DNA of 15,630 nucleotides from a bacterium (lineage in GTDB: Bacteria; Desulfobacterota; Binatia; UBA12015). The number at the start of each line of letters is the position of its first letter. Positions within the stretch are counted from its first letter, which is position 1. The position numbers and the translations under genes are program-made. The DNA is taken from the NCBI GenBank assembly GCA_018970825.1, contig JAGWVP010000014.1, forward strand, positions 1 through 15,630, given 5' to 3'. Positions 6,381 to 13,901 of this stretch are shown here, one piece after another. Below the pieces are notes generated by a model, which was not told where the DNA came from, made no database searches, and saw only the letters and a program-made list of their open reading frames with translations.

Positions 6381-7835
6381 TCAGCGGACGATCGACGCGA
6401 AGGCGTGGCGGGCGAAGTCGAGCGTGCCCGACGGGAAGAGACCCAGCAGCACGGTACCGACGGCCGCCGCGAGGAGCGCCGCTGCGAGATAGGGGCGGCT
6501 CTCCCAGGCCGGCTCGTCGCCGACCGGATCACGCATCCACATCGCGATGATGACGGAGAGGTAGTAGTAGGCGGCGACCGCGCTGTTCAGGACGAGCAGG
6601 ATCGCGAGCCAGAACCACCCGGAACTCACCGCGGCCTCGACCACGTAGAGCTTGCCCACGAAGCCGGCGAGCGGCGGAATGCCGGTCAGCGAGAGCAGGA
6701 AGATGGTCATCGCCCCGGCGAGCAGCGGTCGCCGGTCGGCGAGCCCGCGCATGTCCTCGAGTTCGTCGTTCGGCTTCTCGCCCGTGCCCATGGCGATCAG
6801 CACGCCGAACGCGCCGAGCGTCATGAAGGCGTAGGTGAGGAGGTAGAGCAGCACCGCCCCGCCGGAGCGGGAGGTGCCGACGGCCACGCCGGCCAGCAGG
6901 TATCCCGCGTGCGCGATGCTCGAGTACGCGAGCATCCGCTTCACGTTGCCCTGCACCAGGGCGAGCACGTTGCCGACCGTCATCGTCAGAACCGCGAGCA
7001 CCCACAGGATCCGCTGCCAGTCGAGGTGCAGCGGACCGAGCCCGTCGAGGAAGAGCCGGGTGATCCCGACGAAGGCCGCCGCCTTCACGCCGACCGACAT
7101 GAACGCGGTCACGGCGGTCGGAGCGCCCTGGTAGACGTCGGGGGTCCAGGCCTGGAAGGGCACGATCGCGGCCTTGAAGCCGAGCGCCACGACCAGGAGC
7201 GCGACGCCGCCGATCAGCGCCGCCCGCGGCGCCGAGGCGAGCCCGGCGCGGATCCCGTCGTAGTCCGTCGCCCCGGTCGCGCCGTAGAACGCGGCGATGC
7301 CGTACAGCAGGAAGCAGGTCGCGAAGGCGCCGAGCACGAAGTACTTGAGCGCCGCCTCGGTCGAGCCCGGGTCGCGCCGGTGAATGCCGGCGAGCACGTA
7401 GGCGGCGAGCGACATGACCTCGATGCCGAGGAACAGGATCACGAGGTCGCGGGCCGCGCCCATGACCATCATTCCCGAGGTCGCGAACAGGACGAGCGGG
7501 TAGAACTCCCGGGCGCGCACGCCCATGCTCTCGAGATGCCCCTGCGCCATGAACATGGTCATCGAGGCCGAGAGGAGGAAGACGAGGTTCGCGAGCAGGG
7601 ACACGCCGTCCTGCGCGAACGTGCCGCCGAACGACGCCTTCTCGCTGCCCAGCAGCGCGATCGTCGCGGCCAGCCCGGCCGCGAGCCCGGCCTGCGACAT
7701 CCACATGACCGAGGTCGTCCCGGGACGCTCCTCCGCGAAGACCGACCAGAGGAGCGCGATCATCCCGCCGATCGCGACCAGCGAAAACGGGGCGATCGAC
7801 TGCCACTCCGCCGTGCCGAAGGGGACCTGGATCAC
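6381..7835 (-). CDS. nuoN: NADH-quinone oxidoreductase subunit N
   Basis: A 484-residue polytopic membrane protein, one of the three antiporter-like proton-pumping subunits of complex I. The start is GTG 7835, which overlaps the nuoM stop as GTGA and yields fMet-IQVPFGTAEW. The frame is open much further upstream, but that stretch lies antisense-free over nuoM in another frame and is not protein-like. Pumping residues are visible: Glu139 in FLGIEVMSL (TM5), Lys221 in LGFKAAIVPFQAWTPDVYQG (TM7), Lys251 in SVGVKAAAF (TM8), and a later Lys in NVKRMLAYSSIAHAGY. FQAWTPDVYQGAPT is a NuoN hallmark that separates it from NuoL and NuoM. It is the last gene of the nuo operon. Length is normal for the family. 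Confidence 0.96.
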   Translation of the reverse strand: MIQVPFGTAEWQSIAPFSLVAIGGMIALLWSVFAEERPGTTSVMWMSQAGLAAGLAATIALLGSEKASFGGTFAQDGVSLLANLVFLLSASMTMFMAQGHLESMGVRAREFYPLVLFATSGMMVMGAARDLVILFLGIEVMSLAAYVLAGIHRRDPGSTEAALKYFVLGAFATCFLLYGIAAFYGATGATDYDGIRAGLASAPRAALIGGVALLVVALGFKAAIVPFQAWTPDVYQGAPTAVTAFMSVGVKAAAFVGITRLFLDGLGPLHLDWQRILWVLAVLTMTVGNVLALVQGNVKRMLAYSSIAHAGYLLAGVAVGTSRSGGAVLLYLLTYAFMTLGAFGVLIAMGTGEKPNDELEDMRGLADRRPLLAGAMTIFLLSLTGIPPLAGFVGKLYVVEAAVSSGWFWLAILLVLNSAVAAYYYLSVIIAMWMRDPVGDEPAWESRPYLAAALLAAAVGTVLLGLFPSGTLDFARHAFASIVR

Positions 7836-9457
7836 GGGTGGGCCCCTCCCGCCGCGTGCGCGGGCTCGGCCGGATGCGCGGGCTCGGCCGCGTGCGCCGG
7901 GCTCGCCCCGAGGGCCGCCGCCGCGGCGGTCGGCGAGACGCGCCGGTCCTCGTCGGCGAGGTGCCGGGTCGCGCCGGCGGCGCGCAGGCGCTCGAGCAGG
8001 ACGCGGGTCGTCGGCTCGATCCGCCGCAGGAACGGGTTCGGGTACAGCCCGATCCAGAAGATGAGGGCGATGATCGGAACGAGGGCCCAGACCTCGCGAG
8101 CGTTCAGGTCGTGGAGCGCGCGGTTCTCCTCGTTGGTCACCGGGCCGAAGATCACGCGCTGGAACATCGTGAGCATGTAGCCGGCCCCGAGCACGACGCC
8201 GATCGTCGCGATCGAGCCTGCCCAGGGATGCGCGCGGAACGCTCCGAGCAGGATCAGGAACTCGCCGACGAAGCCGTTCGTGCCGGGCAGGCTCACCGAC
8301 GAGAAGGTGACCACCAGGAGCAGGGCCGAGAACACCGGGACGATGCCCCAGAGGCCGCCGTACTCGGAGATCTGGCGGGTGTGTCGACGGTGGTAGACGT
8401 ACCCGACCAGGATGAAGAGGGCTCCGGTCGAGAGTCCGTGGTTCACCATCTGCAGCACGCTGCCGGTGATGCCGATCGTGTTGAAGGCGTAGAGCCCGAG
8501 CATGACGAAGCCCATGTGGCTCACCGACGAATAGGCGACGAGCCGCTTCATGTCCGGCTGCGGGAAGGCGACCATCGCGCCGTAGAGGATGCCCACCACC
8601 GCGAGGAGCATGATCCACGGGAAGGCGTCCTGCGCGGCCGCGGGGAACATCGGCAGCGCGAACCGCAGGAACCCGTAGGCCCCCATCTTGAGGAGGACGC
8701 CTGCGAGGTCGACCGAGCCGCCCGTCGGAGCCTCGGTGTGGGCGTCGGGCAGCCAGGTGTGAAGCGGCACCATCGGCACCTTGATCATGAACGCGATCGC
8801 GAACGCCGCGAAGCACGCGAGCTGTTCCGCGTAGGTGAGCGGCGTGCCGTAGAGCGAGACGATGTCGAACGAGAGCTTGCCGGTCGCCGCCGCCTGCCGC
8901 AGCACGACGTAGACCATCGCGACCATCATGAGCGCGCTGCCCGCCATCGTGTAGAGCACGAACTTGATCGCCGCGTAGCGGCGGCGCGGCCCGCCCCAGA
9001 CGCCGATCACGAAGGCCATCGGGAAGAGCATCAGTTCCCAGAAGGTGAAGAACAGGAACAGGTCCGTCGCGCAGAGCGCGCCGAGCATGCCCCACTCGAG
9101 CAGCAGCATGAAGAAGAGGAACTCCTTCAGCCGCTTGTCGATGTCGTGCCAGCCCGAGACGAGGATGATCGGCAGGAGGAGCGTCGTCACGAGGATCAGC
9201 CAGAGCGAGAAGCCGTCGACCCCGAGCGCGTAGTTCACGCCGAGGCTCGGCATCCAAGCGGCGTTCTCGGACAGCTGGAGACTGCCCACCGCGGGGTCGA
9301 AGAGCTGCAGCATCCGGAGCGAGAGGAGCAGCGGCACGAGCGAGAGCACGAAGGCGCTCCAGCGCAGCACGTTCTCGTTGCGCGTCGGCATGAGCAGCAG
9401 GACGAGCGCGCCGAGGAACGGCGTCCAGACGATCGCGGAGAGGATCCCGTGTTCCAT
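7832..9457 (-). CDS. nuoM: NADH-quinone oxidoreductase subunit M
   Basis: The central antiporter-like subunit of the complex I membrane arm. From ATG 9457 the protein has 541 residues; an adjacent GTG at 9460 would add one, but ATG sits at better spacing from the GGGGG Shine-Dalgarno-like run. Conserved pump residues are Glu141 in FTFWELMLFPM, Lys226 in FMIKVPMVPLHTWLPDAHTE, His233, Lys257 in LLKMGAYG, and the Lys in MKRLVAYSSVSHMG. The HTWLPDAHTEAP block is diagnostic of NuoM. The last ~40 residues, after LERLRAAGATRHLADED, form a hydrophilic Ala/Pro/Glu/His tail that ordinary NuoM proteins lack. The nuoL stop lies 13 nt upstream, and the nuoM stop overlaps nuoN. Confidence 0.97.
   Translation of the reverse strand: MEHGILSAIVWTPFLGALVLLLMPTRNENVLRWSAFVLSLVPLLLSLRMLQLFDPAVGSLQLSENAAWMPSLGVNYALGVDGFSLWLILVTTLLLPIILVSGWHDIDKRLKEFLFFMLLLEWGMLGALCATDLFLFFTFWELMLFPMAFVIGVWGGPRRRYAAIKFVLYTMAGSALMMVAMVYVVLRQAAATGKLSFDIVSLYGTPLTYAEQLACFAAFAIAFMIKVPMVPLHTWLPDAHTEAPTGGSVDLAGVLLKMGAYGFLRFALPMFPAAAQDAFPWIMLLAVVGILYGAMVAFPQPDMKRLVAYSSVSHMGFVMLGLYAFNTIGITGSVLQMVNHGLSTGALFILVGYVYHRRHTRQISEYGGLWGIVPVFSALLLVVTFSSVSLPGTNGFVGEFLILLGAFRAHPWAGSIATIGVVLGAGYMLTMFQRVIFGPVTNEENRALHDLNAREVWALVPIIALIFWIGLYPNPFLRRIEPTTRVLLERLRAAGATRHLADEDRRVSPTAAAAALGASPAHAAEPAHPAEPAHAAGGAHP
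7857..7907 (-). repeat. 18-bp tandem repeat encoding the Ala-His-Pro-Glu tail of NuoM
   Basis: TGCGCGGGCTCGGCCG occurs exactly at 7857-7872 and 7875-7890, with a diverged third unit from 7893 to about 7907, giving an 18-bp period. On the minus strand it encodes six-residue units of the form PAH-A/P-AE. The period is a multiple of three, so copy-number change would keep the frame and still preserve the GTGA junction with nuoN. Confidence 0.8.
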
Positions 9458-9470
9458 CACCGGCCCCCGC

Positions 9471-11417
9471 TCACCGCCACAGCCACCAGGCGCCGGCCGT
9501 CAGGACGGCGCCGAGCAGCATCGCGAACGCGTAGTGCTGCACGTTGCCGGTCTGCAGGCGACGCCCGGACTCGCCCGCCCCGGACAGGACGGTGCCGACG
9601 CCGTTCACGACGCCGTCGATCACGGCGGAGTCGACGACCTTCCAGAAGAAGCGGGAGGTCGCCGCGTACGGCCGCAGCACGAGGGCATCGTAGATCTCGT
9701 CGACCCAGTACTTGCCCCGGAGGAGCGCGAAGGCTTTCGGGAAGCGTGCCTCCATCTCGTCGGGCAGCGTCGACGGCGCGCCGTACATCTTCCAGGCGGC
9801 GAAGATCGCCCCGGCCGCGACCGAGACGGTGAGCAGCATCAGGAGCAGCGGCGTCGCACCGCCCGCTTCCGCGTGCTCCCCGCCGTGGCCGCCGACGTGG
9901 GCGAAGACGGGGGCCAGGTACTCCCCGAAGCGGTCGCCCCACAGGAAGCCGTGGGGAAGCCCGACCCAGCCCCCGACGATCGAGAGGACCGCGAGGACCA
10001 CGAGCGGGATCGTCATGTTCGACGGCGACTCGTGGACGTGCGCCTCGACGTGGGGGTCCATCCGGCTCTCGCCCGCGAAGGCGAGGAAGTAGGCGCGGAA
10101 CATGTAGAAGGCCGTGAGGCCGGCCGCCGCGAGACCGAGGAACCAGAGCACGGGATGGCCGTGCATGAACGCCGCCTCGAGGACCATGTCCTTCGAGAAG
10201 AAGGCGGCGAGAGGCGGCACGCCCGCGATCGCGAGCGTTCCGACGAGGAACGTCTTCGATGTGATCGGCAGGTGCTTGCCGAGTCCTCCCATCTTGAAGA
10301 CGTCGAGCTCGCCGTGGAGCGCATGCATGACGCTCCCCGCGGCGAGGAAGAGCAGCGCCTTGAAGAACGCGTGCGTCATCAGGTGGAAGACGCCGGCGGA
10401 GAAGGCGCCGACGCCCACGCCGAGGATCATGTAGCCGATCTGGGAGATGGTGGAGTACGCGAGGATCTTCTTCAGGTCGCGCTGCACGAGCGCGATCGTC
10501 GCCGCGAAGAAGGCCGTGACCGCGCCGATCGTCGCGACCACCTCCATCGCGCCCGGCGACTGCACGAACAGGTGGGAGAGCCGCGCGATCATGTAGACCC
10601 CGGCCGTGACCATCGTCGCGGCGTGGATCAGGGCCGAGACCGGCGTCGGGCCCGCCATCGCGTCGGGCAGCCAGACGTAGAGCGGGATCTGTGCCGACTT
10701 GCCGGTCGCACCCGTGAGCAGGAGCAGGCATGCGCCGGTGACGAGCCAGGGCGAGCGCGCGGCGAGTTGCGGCGCCATCCGGTTCACGTCGGCGAAGGCG
10801 AGGCTCGGCGCGCCCGCCGCGGCCATGCCCCAGAACAGCATGAACATCCCGGCGAGGAACGCCGCGTCGCCGACCCGGTTCGCGACGAAGGCCTTGCGAC
10901 CCGCGTCGGCGTTCGCCGTCTCGGCCCACCAGAAGCCGATCAGGAGGTAGGAGCAGAGGCCCACGCCCTCCCACCCGATGAAGAGGACCGGCAGGGAGGC
11001 GGCGAGGACCAGGACGAGCATCGAGGCCGTGAAGAGGTTCAGGTAGGCGAAGAAACGCGGCAGGTCGGGATCGTCGTGCATGTAGCCGAGCGAGTAGAGA
11101 TGGATCAGGAAGCCCACCCCGGTGATCACGAGCAGCATGACGCTCGTGAGCGCGTCGAGGCGGAAGGCGAGGTCGACCTGGAGCGCCGAGACGTCGATCC
11201 AGTTCCAGACGCGGTCGATCAGGGCCGAACCGACCGGCAGCTGCCAGAAGCGAGCGACCGCCGCGAGCACGACGAGGAAGGCGGCGAGCACCGAGCCCGG
11301 CCCGACGATCTTCGCCACGGAGCGTAGGTTCCTCGTCGCGGCGAAGGTGCAGATCGCCGCGCCCGCGAGAGGCAGGAGCGGGATCAGTCGGAGCAGCGTC
11401 GTGGGCTGGTCGGTCAT
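9471..11417 (-). CDS. nuoL: NADH-quinone oxidoreductase subunit L
   Basis: The distal antiporter-like subunit of complex I, 648 residues from ATG 11417, a typical length. Pump residues are Glu150 in LFIGWEGVGLCSYLLIGFWW, Lys240 in TGATGKSAQIPLYVWLPDAM, His265 in SALIHAATMV, and the Lys pair in DLKKILAYSTISQIGYM. The block PDAMAGPTPVSALIHAATMV is a NuoL signature. After about residue 545 come the lateral amphipathic helix region (KYWVDEIYDALVLRPYAATS) and a final transmembrane helix (FAMLLGAVLTAGAWWLW), so the arm that runs along NuoM and NuoN is intact. It starts 34 bp after the nuoK stop. No clear Shine-Dalgarno is visible. Confidence 0.97.
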   Translation of the reverse strand: MTDQPTTLLRLIPLLPLAGAAICTFAATRNLRSVAKIVGPGSVLAAFLVVLAAVARFWQLPVGSALIDRVWNWIDVSALQVDLAFRLDALTSVMLLVITGVGFLIHLYSLGYMHDDPDLPRFFAYLNLFTASMLVLVLAASLPVLFIGWEGVGLCSYLLIGFWWAETANADAGRKAFVANRVGDAAFLAGMFMLFWGMAAAGAPSLAFADVNRMAPQLAARSPWLVTGACLLLLTGATGKSAQIPLYVWLPDAMAGPTPVSALIHAATMVTAGVYMIARLSHLFVQSPGAMEVVATIGAVTAFFAATIALVQRDLKKILAYSTISQIGYMILGVGVGAFSAGVFHLMTHAFFKALLFLAAGSVMHALHGELDVFKMGGLGKHLPITSKTFLVGTLAIAGVPPLAAFFSKDMVLEAAFMHGHPVLWFLGLAAAGLTAFYMFRAYFLAFAGESRMDPHVEAHVHESPSNMTIPLVVLAVLSIVGGWVGLPHGFLWGDRFGEYLAPVFAHVGGHGGEHAEAGGATPLLLMLLTVSVAAGAIFAAWKMYGAPSTLPDEMEARFPKAFALLRGKYWVDEIYDALVLRPYAATSRFFWKVVDSAVIDGVVNGVGTVLSGAGESGRRLQTGNVQHYAFAMLLGAVLTAGAWWLWR

Positions 11418-11451
11418 GGGAGTCGGCCCCGGTCCATCCGCTCGTCGGGGC

Positions 11452-11757
11452 TCAGCCCCGCAGCCGGCCGAACTCGTCGGCGTTCAGCGTCCGCCGCTGG
11501 GCGAACACGGCGAGGATGATCGCGAGGCCGACGGCGGCCTCCGCCGCGGCCACGGTCATCACGAAGAACACGATCACCTGCCCGTCCATCGAGTGCAGGT
11601 GCCGCGAGAGCGCGACGAAGGCGAGGTTCACCGCGTTCAGCATGATCTCGATCGCCATGAGCACGACGATCAGGTTGCGTCGCAGGAGCACGCCGACCGC
11701 GCCGATCGAGAAGAGCGCCGCCGAGAGCGCGAGCCAGTGGCCGACCGGGACCGCCAT
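11452..11757 (-). CDS. nuoK: NADH-quinone oxidoreductase subunit K
   Basis: A 101-residue, three-helix membrane subunit of complex I. It carries the two essential buried glutamates of the family: Glu37 in LMAIEIMLNAVNLAF (E. coli Glu36) and Glu73 in AAAEAAVGLAI (E. coli Glu72), which form part of the central proton path between NuoH and NuoN. The charged loop RRNLI and the end RRTLNADEFGRLRG are typical. The start at ATG 11757 lies 7 nt after the nuoJ stop; GAGG inside the nuoJ stop region provides the Shine-Dalgarno. Confidence 0.97.
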   Translation of the reverse strand: MAVPVGHWLALSAALFSIGAVGVLLRRNLIVVLMAIEIMLNAVNLAFVALSRHLHSMDGQVIVFFVMTVAAAEAAVGLAIILAVFAQRRTLNADEFGRLRG

Positions 11758-11764
11758 CGCGACC

Positions 11765-12247
11765 TCAGGCCTTCCGCCGGGCCAGCACGACCGCGCCCAC
11801 GACCGCGACCATGAGGAGCAGGCTCGTCAGCTCGAAGGGCAGCGCCCAGCGACTGAACAGGCGCTCGGCGAGCGCCTCGGTCGTGCCGAAGGCGGCCGGG
11901 AGCGCGGTGTCGTCGCCGCGCTTCGCGACGACCACCGTCGCGAGTTCGACGGCGAGCGCGGCCGCCGAGACGAGCGCACCGAGCCGGAGAGCCGAGCGGC
12001 CCTCGAGGCGCACCTCGTCCTCGGCACCGAGCAGCATGATGACGAACAGGAAGAGCACCATGATCGCGCCCGCGTAGACGATCACCTGCAGGAGGGCGAC
12101 GAGGTGTGCGTCGAGGAGCACGAACATCGCCGCGATGAGCAGCAGCGTCTGGACGAGCGCGAGCGCGCCGTAGACCGGGCTCCGGTGCAGGATCGTGACG
12201 ATCGCGGACAGCACGGCGAGGATCGCGAGGATCCAGAAGGCCGTCAC
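11765..12247 (-). CDS. nuoJ: NADH-quinone oxidoreductase subunit J
   Basis: A 160-residue subunit with five hydrophobic segments, part of the complex I membrane arm. The start is GTG 12247, which overlaps the nuoH stop as GTGA; without it the frame would run on into a meaningless reading of nuoH. The block VYAGAIMVLFLFVIMLLG (about 57-74) is the TM3 signature, where a helix break couples quinone reduction to proton pumping, and its conserved Tyr is residue 58. The acidic loop AEDEVRLEG follows. The C-terminal helix ends in VLARRKA. In the common order nuoI lies between nuoH and nuoJ; here the two overlap directly, so there is no room for it. Confidence 0.95.
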   Translation of the reverse strand: MTAFWILAILAVLSAIVTILHRSPVYGALALVQTLLLIAAMFVLLDAHLVALLQVIVYAGAIMVLFLFVIMLLGAEDEVRLEGRSALRLGALVSAAALAVELATVVVAKRGDDTALPAAFGTTEALAERLFSRWALPFELTSLLLMVAVVGAVVLARRKA

Positions 12248-13353
12248 GAGGCCACCGTCCAGCCCTGGAGGGCGAGCGCGAGGACCGCCGTGATCGCGAC
12301 GTTCACGAGCGCGATCGGCAGGAGCCTCTTCCAGCCGAGGTTCATGAGCTGGTCGTAGCGCAGGCGCGGCAGCGTCCAGCGGACCAGGATCTGGAGCCAG
12401 CAGAAGATCGCGAGCTTCACGAGGAACGAGAGCACCTGGAGGATCGTGACGAGCAGCGACGGGAGCGGGATCGAAAGGCCGCCGGGAAGGTGGAAGCCGT
12501 CGCGGTGGAGCCAAGGCACCTGCCAGCCGCCGAAGAAGAGCGTCGTCACGAGCGCCGCGACGATCGCGACCTCGACGAAGTCCGCCATCATGAAGACCGA
12601 CTGCTTCGAGCCCGAGTACTCGGTGAAGAAGCCGGCGATCAGTTCCGACTCGGCCTCGGGCAGATCGAAGGGCGCCCTCTTGGACTCGGCCATGCCCGCG
12701 ATGAAGAACACGAGCAGCGCGAGCGGCTGGTAGAACACGCCCCACGCCGGGACGACGCCCCACATGAGCTTGCCCTGCTCGCGGACGATCTGCTGCAGGT
12801 CGAGGGTGCCGAAGGTGAGGACCACCGCGACCAGGGCGAGGCCCATCGCGATCTCGTAGGAGATCATCTGGGCCGATCCGCGGATGCCGCCGAGCAGCGC
12901 GTAGCGGGAGTTCGAGGCCCATCCGCCGAGGACGACGCCGTAGACCCCGAGGGAGACGAGCGCGAGCACGAAGAGGATGCCGGGCCCCGCCTCGACCGCC
13001 TGCAGGTTGATCGTCCGGTCGCCGATCTCGAGCACGTCGCCGAAGGGGATGACCGCGTAGGTGAGGAAGAGGGGAAAGAGCGCGAGGAAGGGGGCGAGCC
13101 AGTGGAGGAACCGGTCGGCCCCCTCCGGCACGATGTCCTCCTTCGTGAACAGCTTGAGCGGATCCGCCATGAGCGTGTTCACGATGCCCAGGTTGAAGGG
13201 CAGGACTCCGCCGAGCAGGTTCGCCCGGTTCGCGCCGACCCGGTCCTGGATCAGGGCGGATCCCTTGCGCTCGACCCACAGGAGCAGGACGCCCACCTGC
13301 AGGACGATCAGCAGGGCGACGAGGCACTTCGCGAAGACGATCAGGAAATCCAT
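12244..13353 (-). CDS. nuoH: NADH-quinone oxidoreductase subunit H
   Basis: The 369-residue heel subunit of complex I that forms the quinone channel with the NuoB and NuoD subunits of the peripheral arm. Recognised blocks are VERKGSALIQDRVGANR (27-43), the loop around NSRYALLGGIRGSAQMISYE (148-167), and KRAPFDLPEAESEL (225-238) followed by TEYSG (244-248), which is the acidic quinone-site loop. About eight or nine hydrophobic segments are visible and length is slightly above usual (about 325-350). ATG 13353 lies 28 bp after the nuoA stop. Its stop overlaps the nuoJ GTG. The quinone-contact loops are conserved, which implies that the missing NuoB/NuoD partners exist elsewhere in the genome. 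Confidence 0.97.
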   Translation of the reverse strand: MDFLIVFAKCLVALLIVLQVGVLLLWVERKGSALIQDRVGANRANLLGGVLPFNLGIVNTLMADPLKLFTKEDIVPEGADRFLHWLAPFLALFPLFLTYAVIPFGDVLEIGDRTINLQAVEAGPGILFVLALVSLGVYGVVLGGWASNSRYALLGGIRGSAQMISYEIAMGLALVAVVLTFGTLDLQQIVREQGKLMWGVVPAWGVFYQPLALLVFFIAGMAESKRAPFDLPEAESELIAGFFTEYSGSKQSVFMMADFVEVAIVAALVTTLFFGGWQVPWLHRDGFHLPGGLSIPLPSLLVTILQVLSFLVKLAIFCWLQILVRWTLPRLRYDQLMNLGWKRLLPIALVNVAITAVLALALQGWTVAS

Positions 13354-13381
13354 CGGGGGGTCCCGTCCGGGAGTCGGCCGC

Positions 13382-13741
13382 TCAGTCCCATTCCAGCGCC
13401 CCGACCCTCCAGACGTAGGCGAGGCCCACGGCGAGGACGAGGACGAAGGCGGCCATCTCGGCGAGGCCGAACCATCCCAGGCGACGAAACACGACCGCCC
13501 ACGGGTACATGAACACGACCTCGACGTCGAAGACGATGAAGAGGATGGCCGTGAGGTAGAACTTGACCGGGAAGCGGTGGGACTTCACTTCCCCGACCGC
13601 CCGGTTGCCCGCCTCGAAGACCGCGTTCTTGGCCCGGTTGGGGGAGCGCTTCCCGAGCAGCCAGCTCGCTCCGACCATGACCGCGACGACCAAGGCGCAG
13701 AGCCCGGCGCTGATCAGAAGCGCAAGGTACGATTCGTCCAC
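13382..13741 (-). CDS. nuoA: NADH-quinone oxidoreductase subunit A
   Basis: A 119-residue, three-helix subunit at the junction of the quinone site. Signatures are FEAGNRAVGEVKSHRFPVKFY (about 42-62), where the long first loop reaches the quinone channel, then FIVFDVEVVFMYPWAVVF with the conserved Asp and Glu, and the C-terminal VWRVGALEWD. In the loop the usual FE(S/C)G is FEAG, so the switch cysteine of mitochondrial ND3 is Ala here. It is the first gene of the operon, with a candidate promoter about 60-90 nt upstream. ATG 13741 has only a weak Shine-Dalgarno (GGTGG next to the start). Confidence 0.97.
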   Translation of the reverse strand: MDESYLALLISAGLCALVVAVMVGASWLLGKRSPNRAKNAVFEAGNRAVGEVKSHRFPVKFYLTAILFIVFDVEVVFMYPWAVVFRRLGWFGLAEMAAFVLVLAVGLAYVWRVGALEWD

Positions 13742-13800
13742 CAGGCAGGCCTCGCGTACTCGCTCGGGCGGACGCCGGACGCGCCCGCCGAATCCAGAGT

Positions 13801-13829
13801 TGGCTAGGGAAAGGGACTGCCGATGTCAA
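13801..13829 (-). promoter_or_regulatory. Candidate sigma70-type promoter of the nuoA-N operon
   Basis: On the minus strand a perfect TTGACA (13829-13824) is followed after 17 nt by TAGCCA (13806-13801). The -35 and the spacing are ideal; the -10 is poor. Transcription would start near 13794, leaving a leader of about 50 nt before nuoA. The site lies in the 160-bp divergent region between nuoA and the kinase gene, the only intergenic space in the operon large enough for a promoter. Confidence 0.5.
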
Positions 13830-13901
13830 ACTTCGGCGGGGCTCGTCCGGGCCCGAACGGCTCTGGCGATCGGGGCCGCGCGCTGGTAGCCGCCGAGTTC
13901 G

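Noticed and set aside
3525..8180. A 1551-codon open frame on the plus strand, antisense to the GT2, hydrolase, nuoN and nuoM genes
   Set aside because: It is a GC-rich antisense shadow: it crosses five well-supported minus-strand features, its protein is dominated by Arg, Glu, Asp and His with no domain, and it has no ribosome binding site.
7836..9257. N-terminal extension of the nuoN frame to 958 codons
   Set aside because: The extension is an out-of-frame reading of nuoM, rich in Arg and Pro. NuoN homology begins right at the GTG at 7835.
7838..11327. Plus-strand open frames of 664 and 649 codons opposite nuoM and nuoL
   Set aside because: They mirror the codon pattern of the nuo genes (charged, low-complexity translations rich in Arg, Glu and His) and cover conserved membrane proteins. 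No independent gene signal is seen.
12248..13327. N-terminal extension of the nuoJ frame to 520 codons
   Set aside because: It is an out-of-frame reading of nuoH. NuoJ homology begins at the GTG overlapping the nuoH stop.
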